NCBI RefSeq assembly: GCF_001544135.1
Contig: NZ_BCPV01000004.1
Coordinates: forward strand, 1 to 62,988
Length of the DNA: 62,988 nucleotides
Direction: 5' to 3'
Origin: Geobacillus zalihae NBRC 101842
GTDB lineage: Bacteria; Bacillota; Bacilli; Bacillales; Anoxybacillaceae
Made by a program: the position numbers and the translations under genes. Positions 19,438 to 27,754 of the stretch are shown here, piece after piece; positions within the stretch are counted from its first letter, which is position 1, and each line of letters starts with the position of its first letter. A model generated the notes under the pieces. The model was not told the origin of the DNA. It saw only the letters and a program-made list of their open reading frames with translations, and did not search any database.

Positions 19438-19450
19438 GCAACCGTTTGCA
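19438..19450. promoter_or_regulatory. LacI-family operator 1 (MalR/CcpA type)
   Basis: GCAACCGTTTGCA is a near-palindrome centred on CG, as bound by LacI/GalR-family regulators. It lies about 30 bp before the neopullulanase start, so it is best placed to control that gene. Confidence 0.55.
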
Positions 19451-19517
19451 TTAATGCTCAGCTATAATAAAAAGTACGTTAAGAGAAAAGAAAAGTCAAA
19501 TTTTATAGAAAAAAGGC

Positions 19518-19545
19518 TTGTAAAATGAAAAATAAGCGTTATAAT
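19518..19545 (+). promoter_or_regulatory. Promoter of the malEFG-amylase-malR operon
   Basis: TTGTAA (19518-19523) and a perfect TATAAT (19540-19545) are separated by 16 bp. The start of transcription would be near 19552, about 100 bp before malE. Two operator-like sites lie just downstream. Confidence 0.7.
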
Positions 19546-19557
19546 GGAGATGAGTGG

Positions 19558-19571
19558 TGCAATCGTTTTCA
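19558..19571. promoter_or_regulatory. Catabolite-responsive element (cre) after the mal promoter
   Basis: TGCAATCGTTTTCA fits the cre pattern TGNAANCGNTNNCA at every fixed position. It begins about six bases after the expected transcription start, where CcpA binding would block elongation. A LacI-type local regulator (MalR) could also use it. Confidence 0.65.
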
Positions 19572-19593
19572 TAGAAAGGATTAAAACTTATTT

Positions 19594-19607
19594 GCGCAAA
19601 CGTTTTC
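19594..19607. promoter_or_regulatory. LacI-family operator 3 upstream of malE
   Basis: GCGCAAACGTTTTCC around 19594-19608 has the CAAACGTTTT core typical of MalR-like operators. It differs from the cre pattern at both outer positions. It lies 36 bp after the cre site, near three turns of the helix, so the two could bind cooperatively. Confidence 0.5.
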
Positions 19608-19655
19608 CTTATGATTGTACCGCTAAGATTCCGTCATGATGACAGGAGGGGGATT

Positions 19656-20930
19656 ATGAGAAAAGCGTTATCTTTCTTTCTCATGGCCGTGTTGTTGATT
19701 GGCGTGCTGGGTGCCTGCGGTCCCAAGCGCGATGTCCAGCAGCCGAAAGGAAACGACCAAAAGACGGCAGAACAGGACAAAAAGCCAGAGAAACTCGTCG
19801 TGTGGGTGAACGATGATGAAAAACAAAAACAAGCGTTAAAGGATATTTTTCAAAAGTACACAGAAAAAACCGGAATCAAAATCGAGATGGTTGGGGTCAA
19901 CATGCTCGATCAAACGAAAAAACTAGCGCTCGACGGACCGGCTGGCAAAGGGCCGGATGTGTTCTACCAGCCGCATGACCGCATCGGCGACATTGTGCTG
20001 CAAGGATTGGCCGATCCAGTCGACCTTGGCGATGCGAAAGGCGAGTACAGTCCGACAGCCATCAACGCGGTCACCTATGACGGGAAAACGTACGGCGTGC
20101 CGATGGTCGTCGAAACGTACGGCGTGTTCTACAATAAAAACTTAGTTTCAGAAGCGCCGAAAACGATGGAAGACTTGATGAAGATCGCCAAGGAAAAAAC
20201 GAATGCAGCGAAAGACCAATATGGCTTTTTAATGGAAGCAGCCAACTTCTATTTTGTCTATCCGTTCTTCGCCGGATACGGCGGCTATGTGTTTAAAAAT
20301 GAAAACGGCAAATACGACATAAGCGACATTGGGCTCGCGAATGATGGAGCCGTCAAAGGAGCCGAGCTCGTCCAATCGTGGTTTAAAAACGGCTACATTC
20401 CGAAAGAAATCACCGGCGATATTATGAACGGGCTGTTTACGAAAGGAAATGTGGCGGTTGCCATCACCGGACCATGGAACATCGCGTCGTATAAAGAAGC
20501 GTTGGGCGACAAATTAGCGACCGCACCGTTGCCGGTCTTAGACAACGGCGAGCATCCGAAATCGTTCGTCGGCGTGAAAACATGGATGTTATCAGCCTAT
20601 TCACAAAACAAAGAATGGGCGGTCGATTTCATGAAATTTGTGACGAACGAAGAAAATTCGCTCCATTACTATGAAGTGGCAGGTGAAATGCCGGCGAATG
20701 AAAAAGCGTTGACAAATGAGAAAATTACGAACGACCCGCTGATCGCCGGCTTTGCGGAGCAAATCCAATACGGCGAGCCGATGCCGAACGTGCCGGAAAT
20801 GTCGCAAGTGTGGGAGCCGATGGGCAATGCCTTGCAATTTATCGCGAAAGGCGACAACCCGAAAGCGGTGCTGAGTGAGGCGGTCAAAACGATTCAAGAT
20901 AAAATCGCCGCCAGCGGCGCTGGAAAATAA
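19656..20930 (+). CDS. malE: Maltodextrin ABC transporter substrate-binding lipoprotein
   Basis: 424 aa from ATG 19656 (MRKALSFFLMAVLLIGVLGAC), preceded by GACAGGAGGGGG; the open frame runs 15 codons further up. It has a lipoprotein signal peptide with lipobox VLGAC, so it is anchored outside the membrane by Cys20 or a residue close to it. It is a type I-like binding protein of the MalE/MdxE family, with phrases such as VFYQPHDRIGDIV, YGVPMVVETYGVFYNK and AVAITGPWNI. It captures maltodextrins for MalFG. The ATPase (MsmK/MalK type) is not encoded here, as usual in Bacillus. Confidence 0.94.
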   Translation: MRKALSFFLMAVLLIGVLGACGPKRDVQQPKGNDQKTAEQDKKPEKLVVWVNDDEKQKQALKDIFQKYTEKTGIKIEMVGVNMLDQTKKLALDGPAGKGPDVFYQPHDRIGDIVLQGLADPVDLGDAKGEYSPTAINAVTYDGKTYGVPMVVETYGVFYNKNLVSEAPKTMEDLMKIAKEKTNAAKDQYGFLMEAANFYFVYPFFAGYGGYVFKNENGKYDISDIGLANDGAVKGAELVQSWFKNGYIPKEITGDIMNGLFTKGNVAVAITGPWNIASYKEALGDKLATAPLPVLDNGEHPKSFVGVKTWMLSAYSQNKEWAVDFMKFVTNEENSLHYYEVAGEMPANEKALTNEKITNDPLIAGFAEQIQYGEPMPNVPEMSQVWEPMGNALQFIAKGDNPKAVLSEAVKTIQDKIAASGAGK

Positions 20931-20942
20931 CGCGTGATATCG

Positions 20943-20970
20943 TGGTGGATAGGATCAGCCCTATCCACCA
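20943..20970 (+). other. Stem-loop between malE and malF
   Basis: TGGTGGATAGG and CCTATCCACCA form a perfect eleven-base stem around ATCAGC, starting 13 bases after the malE stop. No T-tract follows. Such a stem could protect the malE 3' end and keep the binding protein more abundant than the permeases. Confidence 0.7.
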
Positions 20971-20999
20971 TTCTTATCCATACGATAGGGGGGATTGGA

Positions 21000-22280
21000 A
21001 TGCCGGAAGCAAACGTCCGCCATCGGCCGGCGGTGGCGATGGCGCTGTCGCTGTTGTTTGCCGGCCTTGGGCAATTGTACAACCGCCGGTATGTCAAAGG
21101 CATCTTGTTCATCATCATTGAGGCTTCGTTTTTGCTGACGTTTTATAACTTTTTGAACATCGGGCTGTGGGGACTCGTCACGCTTGGCGAAATCCCGATG
21201 CTTGATCATTCGATTTTTCTCTTGATTCAAGGATTGGTTTCGGTCATCATCATCGCTTTTGCCGCCGCCCTGCATATTGCGAACATCATTGATGCGCGCA
21301 ACGATGCCCGCCGCCGGCAACGCGGCGAGCCGTTCCCATCGCTGATCGAATCGTGCCGTCATGCGTGGGATCGGGGGTTTCCGTACATCTTTGTGACGCC
21401 CGGGCTTGTGATGCTGTTGTTTATCGTGGTGCTGCCGCTGTTGTTTATGGTGTCGCTCGCGTTTACCGACTACAACTTGTACCACTCGCCGCCGCGCCAT
21501 TTGTTGAATTGGGTTGGGTTGGAAAACTTCAAAAACTTAGTGTCGATTCCGATTTGGAAAAGCACGTTTTTTAGCGTTCTCGCCTGGACGATCGTTTGGA
21601 CCGTGGTGGCGACAACGGCGCAAATCGCCCTTGGCCTGTTTTTGGCGCTCCTTGTCAACGACCCGCGCATCAAGTTCAAGCGGTTCATCCGCACGGTGTT
21701 GATTTTGCCGTGGGCCGTGCCAGCGTTTGTCACGATTTTGGTGTTTGCGGCGATGTTCAACGACAAATTCGGAGCCATCAACCGCGAAGTGTTGAGTTTG
21801 TTTGGGGTGTCGATCCCGTGGATGACCGATCCGTTTTGGACGAAAGTGGCGCTTATTTTGATTCAAACGTGGCTTGGCTTCCCGTTCGTCTTTGCGTTGT
21901 TTACCGGCGTTTTGCAAAGCATTTCCCGCGACTGGTACGAAGCGGCCGACATCGACGGAGCGACGCGCTGGCAAAAGTTCAAATCGATCACGCTGCCGCA
22001 CGTCTTGTATGCGACGGCGCCGCTGTTGATTATGCAATATGCCGGCAACTTCAACAACTTTAACATCATCTATTTGTTCAACGACGGGGGACCCGCCGTG
22101 CGCGGACAAAACGCCGGGGGGACGGACATTCTCATTTCATGGGTGTACGATTTGACGTTCACGACGAACAACTACAATATGGCGGCGGCGATCTCGCTCA
22201 TCATCGGCTTGATCGTCAGCGGGTTTGCCATTTACCAGTTCCGGCGCACCCGTTCCTTTAAAGAGGAGGGGAACATTTGA
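21000..22280 (+). CDS. malF: Maltodextrin ABC transporter permease MalF
   Basis: 427 aa from ATG 21000 (MPEANVRHRPAVAMAL), with TAGGGGGG seven bases upstream; an upstream in-frame start at 20934 lies inside the hairpin and is unlikely. It has an extended N-terminus with two or three helices (about 12-110) and then the typical six-helix MalF core. The EAA loop is seen as EAADIDGATRWQKFKSITLP. It forms the membrane channel with MalG. Its stop overlaps the malG start by one base (TGATG), so the two are translationally coupled. Confidence 0.93.
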   Translation: MPEANVRHRPAVAMALSLLFAGLGQLYNRRYVKGILFIIIEASFLLTFYNFLNIGLWGLVTLGEIPMLDHSIFLLIQGLVSVIIIAFAAALHIANIIDARNDARRRQRGEPFPSLIESCRHAWDRGFPYIFVTPGLVMLLFIVVLPLLFMVSLAFTDYNLYHSPPRHLLNWVGLENFKNLVSIPIWKSTFFSVLAWTIVWTVVATTAQIALGLFLALLVNDPRIKFKRFIRTVLILPWAVPAFVTILVFAAMFNDKFGAINREVLSLFGVSIPWMTDPFWTKVALILIQTWLGFPFVFALFTGVLQSISRDWYEAADIDGATRWQKFKSITLPHVLYATAPLLIMQYAGNFNNFNIIYLFNDGGPAVRGQNAGGTDILISWVYDLTFTTNNYNMAAAISLIIGLIVSGFAIYQFRRTRSFKEEGNI

Positions 22281-23122
22281 TGAACCGCAAATGGAAATCG
22301 CGCGTGGAAGTAGCGCTTATTTATTTGTTTATCGCCTTCATGTTTGTCGTCATCGCCTATCCGCTCCTTTGGACGATCAGCATGTCGCTCAATCCAGGAA
22401 CGAGCCTGTATTCGGCATCGCTCATCCCGGAGAAGTGGTCGTTTGAACACTACAAGTGGCTGTTTACAAGCCCAGAGAGCGACTATTTGCTTTGGTATAA
22501 AAACAGCTTGTTTGTCGCGGCGGCCAATGCGGCGTTGTCCGTCTTGTTTACGGCGCTCATCGCCTATGCGTTTTCGCGCTACAAATTCGTCGGGCGGAAA
22601 ACGGGGCTGTATTTGTTTTTAGTGTTGCAAATGTTTCCGTCGCTCATGGCGATGGTCGCGATCTATATTTTGCTCAATATGCTCCATTTGCTCGATTCGC
22701 TGTGGGGGCTCATTCTCATTTATGTAGGCGGACAAATTCCGTTTAACGCCTGGCTGGTCAAAGGCTACTTTGATACGATTCCGCGCGAGCTGGATGAGGC
22801 GGCGCGCATCGACGGCGCCGGGCATTTCGGCGTCTTTTTCCGCATTATGCTGCCTTTGGCCAAGCCGATTTTGGCCGTTGTCGCGTTGTTCAACTTTATG
22901 GCGCCGTTCACCGACTTTTTGCTGCCGTCGATCGTCTTGCGCGACCCGGATAAATTTACATTGGCGGTCGGGCTGTTTAACTTCATCAGCGACCGGTTTG
23001 CGAACAACTTCACCCGCTTTGCCGCCGGCTCGATTTTGATTGCCGCGCCGATCGCCGTCGTCTTTTTGTTCCTGCAACGGTATTTGATTTCCGGCTTAAC
23101 GGCCGGTGGCACAAAAGGGTAA
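22280..23122 (+). CDS. malG: Maltodextrin ABC transporter permease MalG
   Basis: 280 aa from ATG 22280, overlapping the malF stop by one base and preceded by AAAGAGGAGGGG; a TTG one codon earlier is possible. Six transmembrane helices. The EAA loop reads DEAARIDGAGHFGVFFRIMLP, and the N-terminus has FVVIAYPLLWTISMSLNPG. It pairs with MalF to import maltodextrin. The stop lies inside a stem-loop at 23117-23152. Confidence 0.93.
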   Translation: MNRKWKSRVEVALIYLFIAFMFVVIAYPLLWTISMSLNPGTSLYSASLIPEKWSFEHYKWLFTSPESDYLLWYKNSLFVAAANAALSVLFTALIAYAFSRYKFVGRKTGLYLFLVLQMFPSLMAMVAIYILLNMLHLLDSLWGLILIYVGGQIPFNAWLVKGYFDTIPRELDEAARIDGAGHFGVFFRIMLPLAKPILAVVALFNFMAPFTDFLLPSIVLRDPDKFTLAVGLFNFISDRFANNFTRFAAGSILIAAPIAVVFLFLQRYLISGLTAGGTKG

Positions 23123-23152
23123 GAACCGCTATCATAAATAGTGGGCTTACCC
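23117..23152 (+). other. Stem-loop overlapping the malG stop
   Basis: GGGTAAG (containing the TAA stop) pairs with CTTACCC, with an inner GCTAT/ATAGT stem. No T-run follows. A processing or attenuation element before the amylase gene is plausible. Confidence 0.5.
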
Positions 23153-23193
23153 GTTTCCGAATGAGCAAATGAATCGGGAAGGGAGGAATGGAA

Positions 23194-24729
23194 ATGGGGA
23201 ACCGGCTCTTTATGCTGCTCGTCCTTCCGTTCCTTCTTTTTTATGCCATGCCGGCTGCGGCGGCGGAGAAAGAAGAACGGACGTGGCAAGATGAAGCCAT
23301 TTATTTCATTATGGTCGACCGGTTTAACAATATGGATCCGACAAACGACCAGAACGTGAATGTGAACGATCCGAAAGGGTATTTCGGCGGCGACTTGAAA
23401 GGGGTGACGGCGAAACTCGATTACATCAAGGAGATGGGATTTACCGCCATTTGGCTGACGCCGATTTTTAAAAACATGCCGGGCGGTTATCATGGCTATT
23501 GGATTGAAGATTTTTATCAAGTCGATCCGCACTTTGGCACGCTGGGCGATTTGAAAACACTCGTCAAAGAAGCGCACAAGCGCGACATGAAAGTCATTTT
23601 GGATTTTGTCGCCAACCATGTCGGTTACAATCACCCATGGTTACATGACCCAACGAAAAAAGATTGGTTTCACCCGAAAAAAGAGATTTTCGACTGGAAC
23701 GACCAAACACAGCTTGAAAACGGCTGGGTGTATGGGTTGCCTGATTTGGCGCAGGAAAATCTAGAGGTCAAAACGTATTTAATTGACGCTGCCAAATGGT
23801 GGATTAAAGAGACCGACATTGACGGCTACCGGCTCGATACAGTGCGCCACGTGCCGAAATCGTTTTGGCAGGAGTTTGCGAAAGAAGTCAAATCGGTGAA
23901 ACAAGACTTTTTCCTTCTTGGCGAAGTGTGGAGCGACGATCCGCGCTATATTGCGGAATACGGCAAATACGGCATCGACGGATTTGTCGATTACCCGCTG
24001 TATGGCGCGGTGAAGCAGTCGCTTGCTAGGCGCGATGCGTCACTGCGCCCGCTGTATGATGTCTGGGAATACAACAAAACGTTTTACGACCGACCGTATT
24101 TGCTCGGGTCGTTTTTGGACAACCATGATACCGTGCGGTTTACGAAGCTCGCGATTGACAACCGCAACAATCCGATTTCACGCATCAAGCTGGCGATGAC
24201 GTATTTGTTCACCGCCCCCGGCATCCCGATCATGTATTACGGAACGGAAATCGCCATGAACGGCGGCGAAGACCCGGACAACCGCCGCTTGATGGATTTC
24301 CGCGCCGATCCGGAGATCATCGATTACTTGAAAAAAATCGGCCCGCTCCGCCAACAGCTGCCGTCTTTGCGGCGCGGCGATTTTACGCTCCTGTATGAAA
24401 AAGACGGCATGGCGGTGTGGAAACGGCAATATGAAGATGAAACAACGGTTATCGCCATCAACAACACGGGCGAAACGCAGCACGTTCACCTAACGAACGA
24501 CCAGTTGCCAAAAAACAAAGAGCTGCGCGGCTTTTTATTGGACGATCTCGTCCGCGGCGATGATGACGGCTACGACCTTGTGCTCGATCGCGAAACGGCG
24601 GAAGTATACAAGCTGCGGGAAAAAACGGGGATCAACGTTCCGTTTATCGCCGCCATCGTATCGGTTTACGTGTTGTTTCTTTTGTTTTTGTATTTGGTGA
24701 AAAAACGGGCGAAGCGGATGCCGGAATAG
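23194..24729 (+). CDS. Membrane-anchored alpha-amylase (GH13)
   Basis: 511 aa from ATG 23194; GGGAGG is seven bases upstream of it but only one base from the earlier ATG at 23188. The N-terminal signal peptide (LFMLLVLPFLLFYAMPAAAA) has a cleavage site near AAA-EKEE. The GH13 barrel shows DFVANHVGYNHP, DGYRLDTVRH (nucleophile Asp), FLLGEVWSDD (acid Glu) and SFLDNHDTVRF (Asp). A beta C-domain follows. The end is a single hydrophobic helix (VPFIAAIVSVYVLFLLFLYLV) and a basic tail, KKRAKRMPE. It is thus probably held at the outer membrane face, cutting starch next to MalE. It lies between malG and malR. Confidence 0.92.
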   Translation: MGNRLFMLLVLPFLLFYAMPAAAAEKEERTWQDEAIYFIMVDRFNNMDPTNDQNVNVNDPKGYFGGDLKGVTAKLDYIKEMGFTAIWLTPIFKNMPGGYHGYWIEDFYQVDPHFGTLGDLKTLVKEAHKRDMKVILDFVANHVGYNHPWLHDPTKKDWFHPKKEIFDWNDQTQLENGWVYGLPDLAQENLEVKTYLIDAAKWWIKETDIDGYRLDTVRHVPKSFWQEFAKEVKSVKQDFFLLGEVWSDDPRYIAEYGKYGIDGFVDYPLYGAVKQSLARRDASLRPLYDVWEYNKTFYDRPYLLGSFLDNHDTVRFTKLAIDNRNNPISRIKLAMTYLFTAPGIPIMYYGTEIAMNGGEDPDNRRLMDFRADPEIIDYLKKIGPLRQQLPSLRRGDFTLLYEKDGMAVWKRQYEDETTVIAINNTGETQHVHLTNDQLPKNKELRGFLLDDLVRGDDDGYDLVLDRETAEVYKLREKTGINVPFIAAIVSVYVLFLLFLYLVKKRAKRMPE

Positions 24730-24747
24730 AGGGAAAGGAGGGACCTT

Positions 24748-25767
24748 ATGACCGTTACGATTAAAGATGTGGCGAAACGAGCGAACGTTGCGCCGTCAAC
24801 CGTCTCGCGCGTCATCGCCGACAGCCCGCGCATCAGCGAGAAGACGAAACAGCGGGTGCGCGAAGCGATGAAAGAGCTCGGCTATCACCCGAACTTTATT
24901 GCTCGCAGCCTCGCGAGCCAAATGACGCAAGTGATCGGCATCGTCATGCCGAGCTCCGCCGACCAAGCGCTGCAAAACCCGTTTTTCCCGGAAGTCATCC
25001 GCGGCATCAGCAAAGCCGCCCATGAAAAGCGATATGCTTTGCAAATGTCGACCGGAGAGAAAGAGAACGACATTTACGAGCGAGTCGTGGAGATGCTGCA
25101 AGGACGGCGCGTCGACGGCGTTATTTTGCTTTACTCGCGGCAAAACGATAAGCTCATGAAGTACTTGTTAAAGCATGGCTTTCCGTTCGTCGTCATCGGC
25201 AAACCGCACCAAAAAGCGGAACAAGTGACCCATGTCGACAACGACAACGTCCAGGCGGGGAAAGATGCGGCAAACTGGTTGATCGCTCGCGGGCACGAAC
25301 GCATCGCGTTTGTCGGCGGCAATCCGCAATATTTGGTGACCGTCGACCGCCAAACCGGCTACGCCGCGGCCTTGCAGGAGGCGGGGCTTCCGTACCGGCC
25401 GGAATACGTCGTCCATGCAGAATTTTTGCAGGAAGGCGGCCAAGAGGCGATGAAGGAGCTTCTTTCGTTGCCTGAGCCGCCGACCGGGCTTGTCGTCGCT
25501 GATGATCTCATGGCGCTCGGCATCTTGAAAACGCTTGATGAAATGGGGCTTGGCGTCCCGGAAGATGTTTCGATCGTCAGCTTCAACAACACGCTGCTCG
25601 CCGAAATGTCGCGTCCGCCGCTCACGTCGGTTGACATCGGCATTTTTCAGCTCGGCTATGAAGCGGCGAAAAGTTTAATTGAGAAAATCACCAACCCGAA
25701 TGAACCGATCAAGCGCATCATCATTCCCCACCGGCTTGTGGAGCGGGGGTCGTGTGCACAGCGTTAG
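24748..25767 (+). CDS. malR: LacI family regulator MalR
   Basis: 339 aa, with GAAAGGAGGGACC before the ATG. The N-terminal helix-turn-helix TIKDVAKRANVAPSTVSRVI and hinge HPNFIARSLAS are classic LacI/GalR. A periplasmic-binding-like sensor domain follows from about residue 60. As last gene of the maltodextrin operon it is likely to repress malEFG and nplT through the LacI-type operators at 19438-19607, with maltose or maltodextrin as inducer. That is inference from context. It ends in its own terminator. Confidence 0.9.
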   Translation: MTVTIKDVAKRANVAPSTVSRVIADSPRISEKTKQRVREAMKELGYHPNFIARSLASQMTQVIGIVMPSSADQALQNPFFPEVIRGISKAAHEKRYALQMSTGEKENDIYERVVEMLQGRRVDGVILLYSRQNDKLMKYLLKHGFPFVVIGKPHQKAEQVTHVDNDNVQAGKDAANWLIARGHERIAFVGGNPQYLVTVDRQTGYAAALQEAGLPYRPEYVVHAEFLQEGGQEAMKELLSLPEPPTGLVVADDLMALGILKTLDEMGLGVPEDVSIVSFNNTLLAEMSRPPLTSVDIGIFQLGYEAAKSLIEKITNPNEPIKRIIIPHRLVERGSCAQR

Positions 25768-25790
25768 AAAGAAGCGGTGTTGGCAAAGAG

Positions 25791-25818
25791 ACGTCCGTCG
25801 TATTGGCGGGCGTTTTTT
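25791..25818 (+). terminator. Terminator of the maltodextrin operon
   Basis: ACGTCCGTC and GGCGGGCGT pair over nine bases with G-T wobbles around GTATT, followed by TTTTTCG. Confidence 0.75.
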
Positions 25819-25923
25819 CGTTTTCGGGCATGATCACGGTTTCTTTTGGGATCATCATGCAAAAGCATAATGGACAGTGTATGTTCAAGCTTGGAAGGAA
25901 GAAACGAAAAAATTAAGGGAAAA

Positions 25924-26238
25924 TTAAGCAACCCTTTGGATAATCGGAGTGTCGATGCTTATTTGACTTGGCAAGTCTTGTTTCCCGATCCCTTTCCCGG
26001 TGTTTTTTATGGAAAATACAATATGACGTTTTGATTTCATGAGAGATAGATCGATCTTCCCGTTTTCATTTGTATATTTGATGGCATTCTCAAATAAAAT
26101 GGCGATCACCTGTTTGATTCTTTCTGGATCACTTTTTATCATGACGTCAGGTTCAATGGAACACGTGAGCTGAATATGTTTGTCAGTCACGGCAGCTTCC
26201 ATGTACAATATCACATCATGAATCGCGTTGCTTAAAAA
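25924..26238 (-). pseudogene. Sensor histidine kinase remnant
   Basis: An open minus-strand stretch contains the N-box region of a histidine kinase: DPERIKQVIAILFENAIKYT, followed by VFSIKNTGKGI (G1 box). Both ends are wrong. After NTGKGIG the normal D-x-F and G2 boxes are missing and the frame ends in unrelated residues. Before LSNAIHDVILYM the sequence is TnpB-derived. The kinase has therefore lost its N-terminal sensor, its H-box and its C-terminal end and cannot be active. The open frame (MLKRFLQIQ...) begins inside the TnpB fragment and is artificial. Confidence 0.75.
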
Positions 26239-26241
26239 GAA

Positions 26242-26528
26242 GTGGACAGCCTTGCGCTGGCAAACGCCCAATTGAATTTGCAGAAAGCGTTTCAACACTT
26301 CTTTTCTAGCCGCGCTAGATTTCCTAAGTTCAAAAACCGCAAGGCGAAACAGTCGTACACCACAAATATGGTGAATGGCAACATCAAGCTTTCAGATGGC
26401 TATATCAAGCTGCCCAAACTGAAATGGATCAAGTTCAAGCAACACCGGGAGATTCCTGCCCACCATATCATCAAGGCTTGTACGATCACGAAAACCAAAA
26501 CAGGAAAAGTGTTCATTGAATTTGCAGC
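26242..26528 (+). mobile_element. IS200/IS605-family TnpB fragment
   Basis: The plus-strand frame DSLALANAQLNLQKAFQHFF, then FPKFKNRKAKQSYTT, VNGNIKLSDGYIKLPKL and KTGKVFIEFA, is the N-terminal to middle region of a TnpB (OrfB) protein. Only about 95 of roughly 370-400 residues remain. The RuvC-like catalytic part, the element ends and any tnpA are absent. It is fused on both sides to unrelated coding remnants on the opposite strand, so it marks a deletion or rearrangement point rather than a live element. Confidence 0.8.
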
Positions 26529-26630
26529 AAAGCCTGTTACCGCTCCTAACGAGGTGACAAGTGCTGTGCCGAGCGTGATCGCGACGGCTTTCGTTTTGGC
26601 TGTCTTCATAGATAATACTTTGTTGAGCAT
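26529..26630 (-). pseudogene. N-terminus of a secreted protein (signal peptide only)
   Basis: On the minus strand an ATG at 26630 follows a perfect AAGGAGG and encodes MLNKVLSMKTAKTKAVAITL and a hydrophobic segment ending GAVTGFAA, a clear signal peptide with a cleavage site. After about 34 codons the sequence turns into reversed TnpB DNA. With the kinase remnant downstream on the same strand, the ancestral locus may have been a secreted-protein / two-component operon. The identity of the mature protein is lost. Confidence 0.65.
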
Positions 26631-26694
26631 GGTGATACCTCCTTGAGATTATGGTTGTAAGCGGCCGCCTTACAGTTATGATGATAAACGATCT

Positions 26695-26712
26695 ACCTTT
26701 AGTGAACCTTTA
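26695..26712. promoter_or_regulatory. Direct repeat, possible response-regulator site
   Basis: ACCTTTA occurs at 26695-26701 and again at 26706-26712, exactly 11 bp apart. On the minus strand this is TAAAGGT repeated once per helical turn, upstream of the signal-peptide remnant. OmpR/PhoB-type regulators bind such tandem sites. If correct, this is what is left of autoregulation by the lost two-component system. Confidence 0.4.
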
Positions 26713-26715
26713 ACG

Positions 26716-26748
26716 TGAAAAAAAAAATCCACCCCATTCCGGAGTGGA
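26716..26748 (-). terminator. Terminator of the short-chain dehydrogenase gene
   Basis: On the minus strand TCCACTCC and GGGGTGGA pair around GGAAT and are followed by a run of nine T. It is 140 bp downstream of the dehydrogenase gene. Between them (26749-26890) I see no gene. Confidence 0.75.
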
Positions 26749-26890
26749 CGGAGAGAAGAGGGGCACCTTGTAAAGAAGTAGAGGAACATCGTAGCTTTAT
26801 CGTACTCGTTTTTTTACAATCACGCCATATTTTTGTGAGAAAAGGTAACGCGATTTTGTTAAAAATGATTGGCAACAGCGGTGGCTGCGG

Positions 26891-27754
26891 TCAATCGCTG
26901 ATGAACTTGCCGCCATTTACATGAAGCATTTGCCCGGTCATGTACGACGATTCGTCGCTCGCCAAAAAGACGTAGCACGGGGCGACTTCGCACGGTTGGC
27001 CGGGACGTTTCATCGGGGTGTTGGCGCCGAATGTGGCGACTTGCTCGCTTTTGAACGTCGACGGGATGAGCGGCGTCCAAATCGGGCCTGGGGCGACGCC
27101 ATTGACGCGAATGCCTTGGCCGACGAGCGCTTTGGCGAGCGAGCGGGTGAAGGCGACGATCGCCCCTTTTGTCGCCGAGTAGTCGATGAGCTGTTCGTTT
27201 CCTTCGTAGGCGGTGACCGAAGCGGTGTTGATAATGGCGCTTCCGTTCTTTAAGTGCGGGAGCGCCGCTTTCGTTAGGAAAAAGCAGCCGAATACGTTCG
27301 TGCGAAACGTTTTTTCCAGCTGCGCGGCGGTGATGTTGAGAAAGTTCGGCTGCGGGTGCTGTTCAGCGGCGTTATTGACGACGATATCGAGCTTGCCGAA
27401 CGCTTCGATCGTCTGTTTCACCGCTTCTTTGCAAAACGCTTCATCCCCGATGTCTCCCGCCATCGCCAGGCACCGTCTTCCTTCCTGTTCGACAAGCCGT
27501 TTCGTTTCTTCGGCGTCTTCATGTTCGTTGAGATAGATGATCGCCACATCGGCTCCTTCCTTGGCAAAATGGACCGCGACCGCCCGGCCGATGCCGCTGT
27601 CGCCGCCGCTGATGATGGCGACTCTGTTTTCGAGCTTGCCGCTTCCTTTATAGGTGTCTTTGATGGTGACCGGCTGCGGGTTCATCTCCGTTTGCAGGCC
27701 GGGCTGGCGCGTCTGGTGCTGCGGGGGCAGCGTCGTTTGTTGCTTTGTGACCAT
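26891..27754 (-). CDS. SDR family NAD(P)-dependent oxidoreductase
   Basis: 287 aa. A variable N-terminal tail rich in Gln and Pro (about 1-38) precedes a classical short-chain dehydrogenase. The dinucleotide motif is SGGDSGIGRAVAVHFAKEGA, with NNAAEQ, the catalytic Ser in NTASVTAYEG, and YSATK (Tyr and Lys). It resembles the B. subtilis general-stress dehydrogenases YdaD (Gsp39) and YhxC/YhdF, which have the same tail. The substrate is unknown. Ribosome site TAAGGAGGAACAAAC. It is a single gene with its own terminator. Confidence 0.9.
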   Translation of the reverse strand: MVTKQQTTLPPQHQTRQPGLQTEMNPQPVTIKDTYKGSGKLENRVAIISGGDSGIGRAVAVHFAKEGADVAIIYLNEHEDAEETKRLVEQEGRRCLAMAGDIGDEAFCKEAVKQTIEAFGKLDIVVNNAAEQHPQPNFLNITAAQLEKTFRTNVFGCFFLTKAALPHLKNGSAIINTASVTAYEGNEQLIDYSATKGAIVAFTRSLAKALVGQGIRVNGVAPGPIWTPLIPSTFKSEQVATFGANTPMKRPGQPCEVAPCYVFLASDESSYMTGQMLHVNGGKFISD

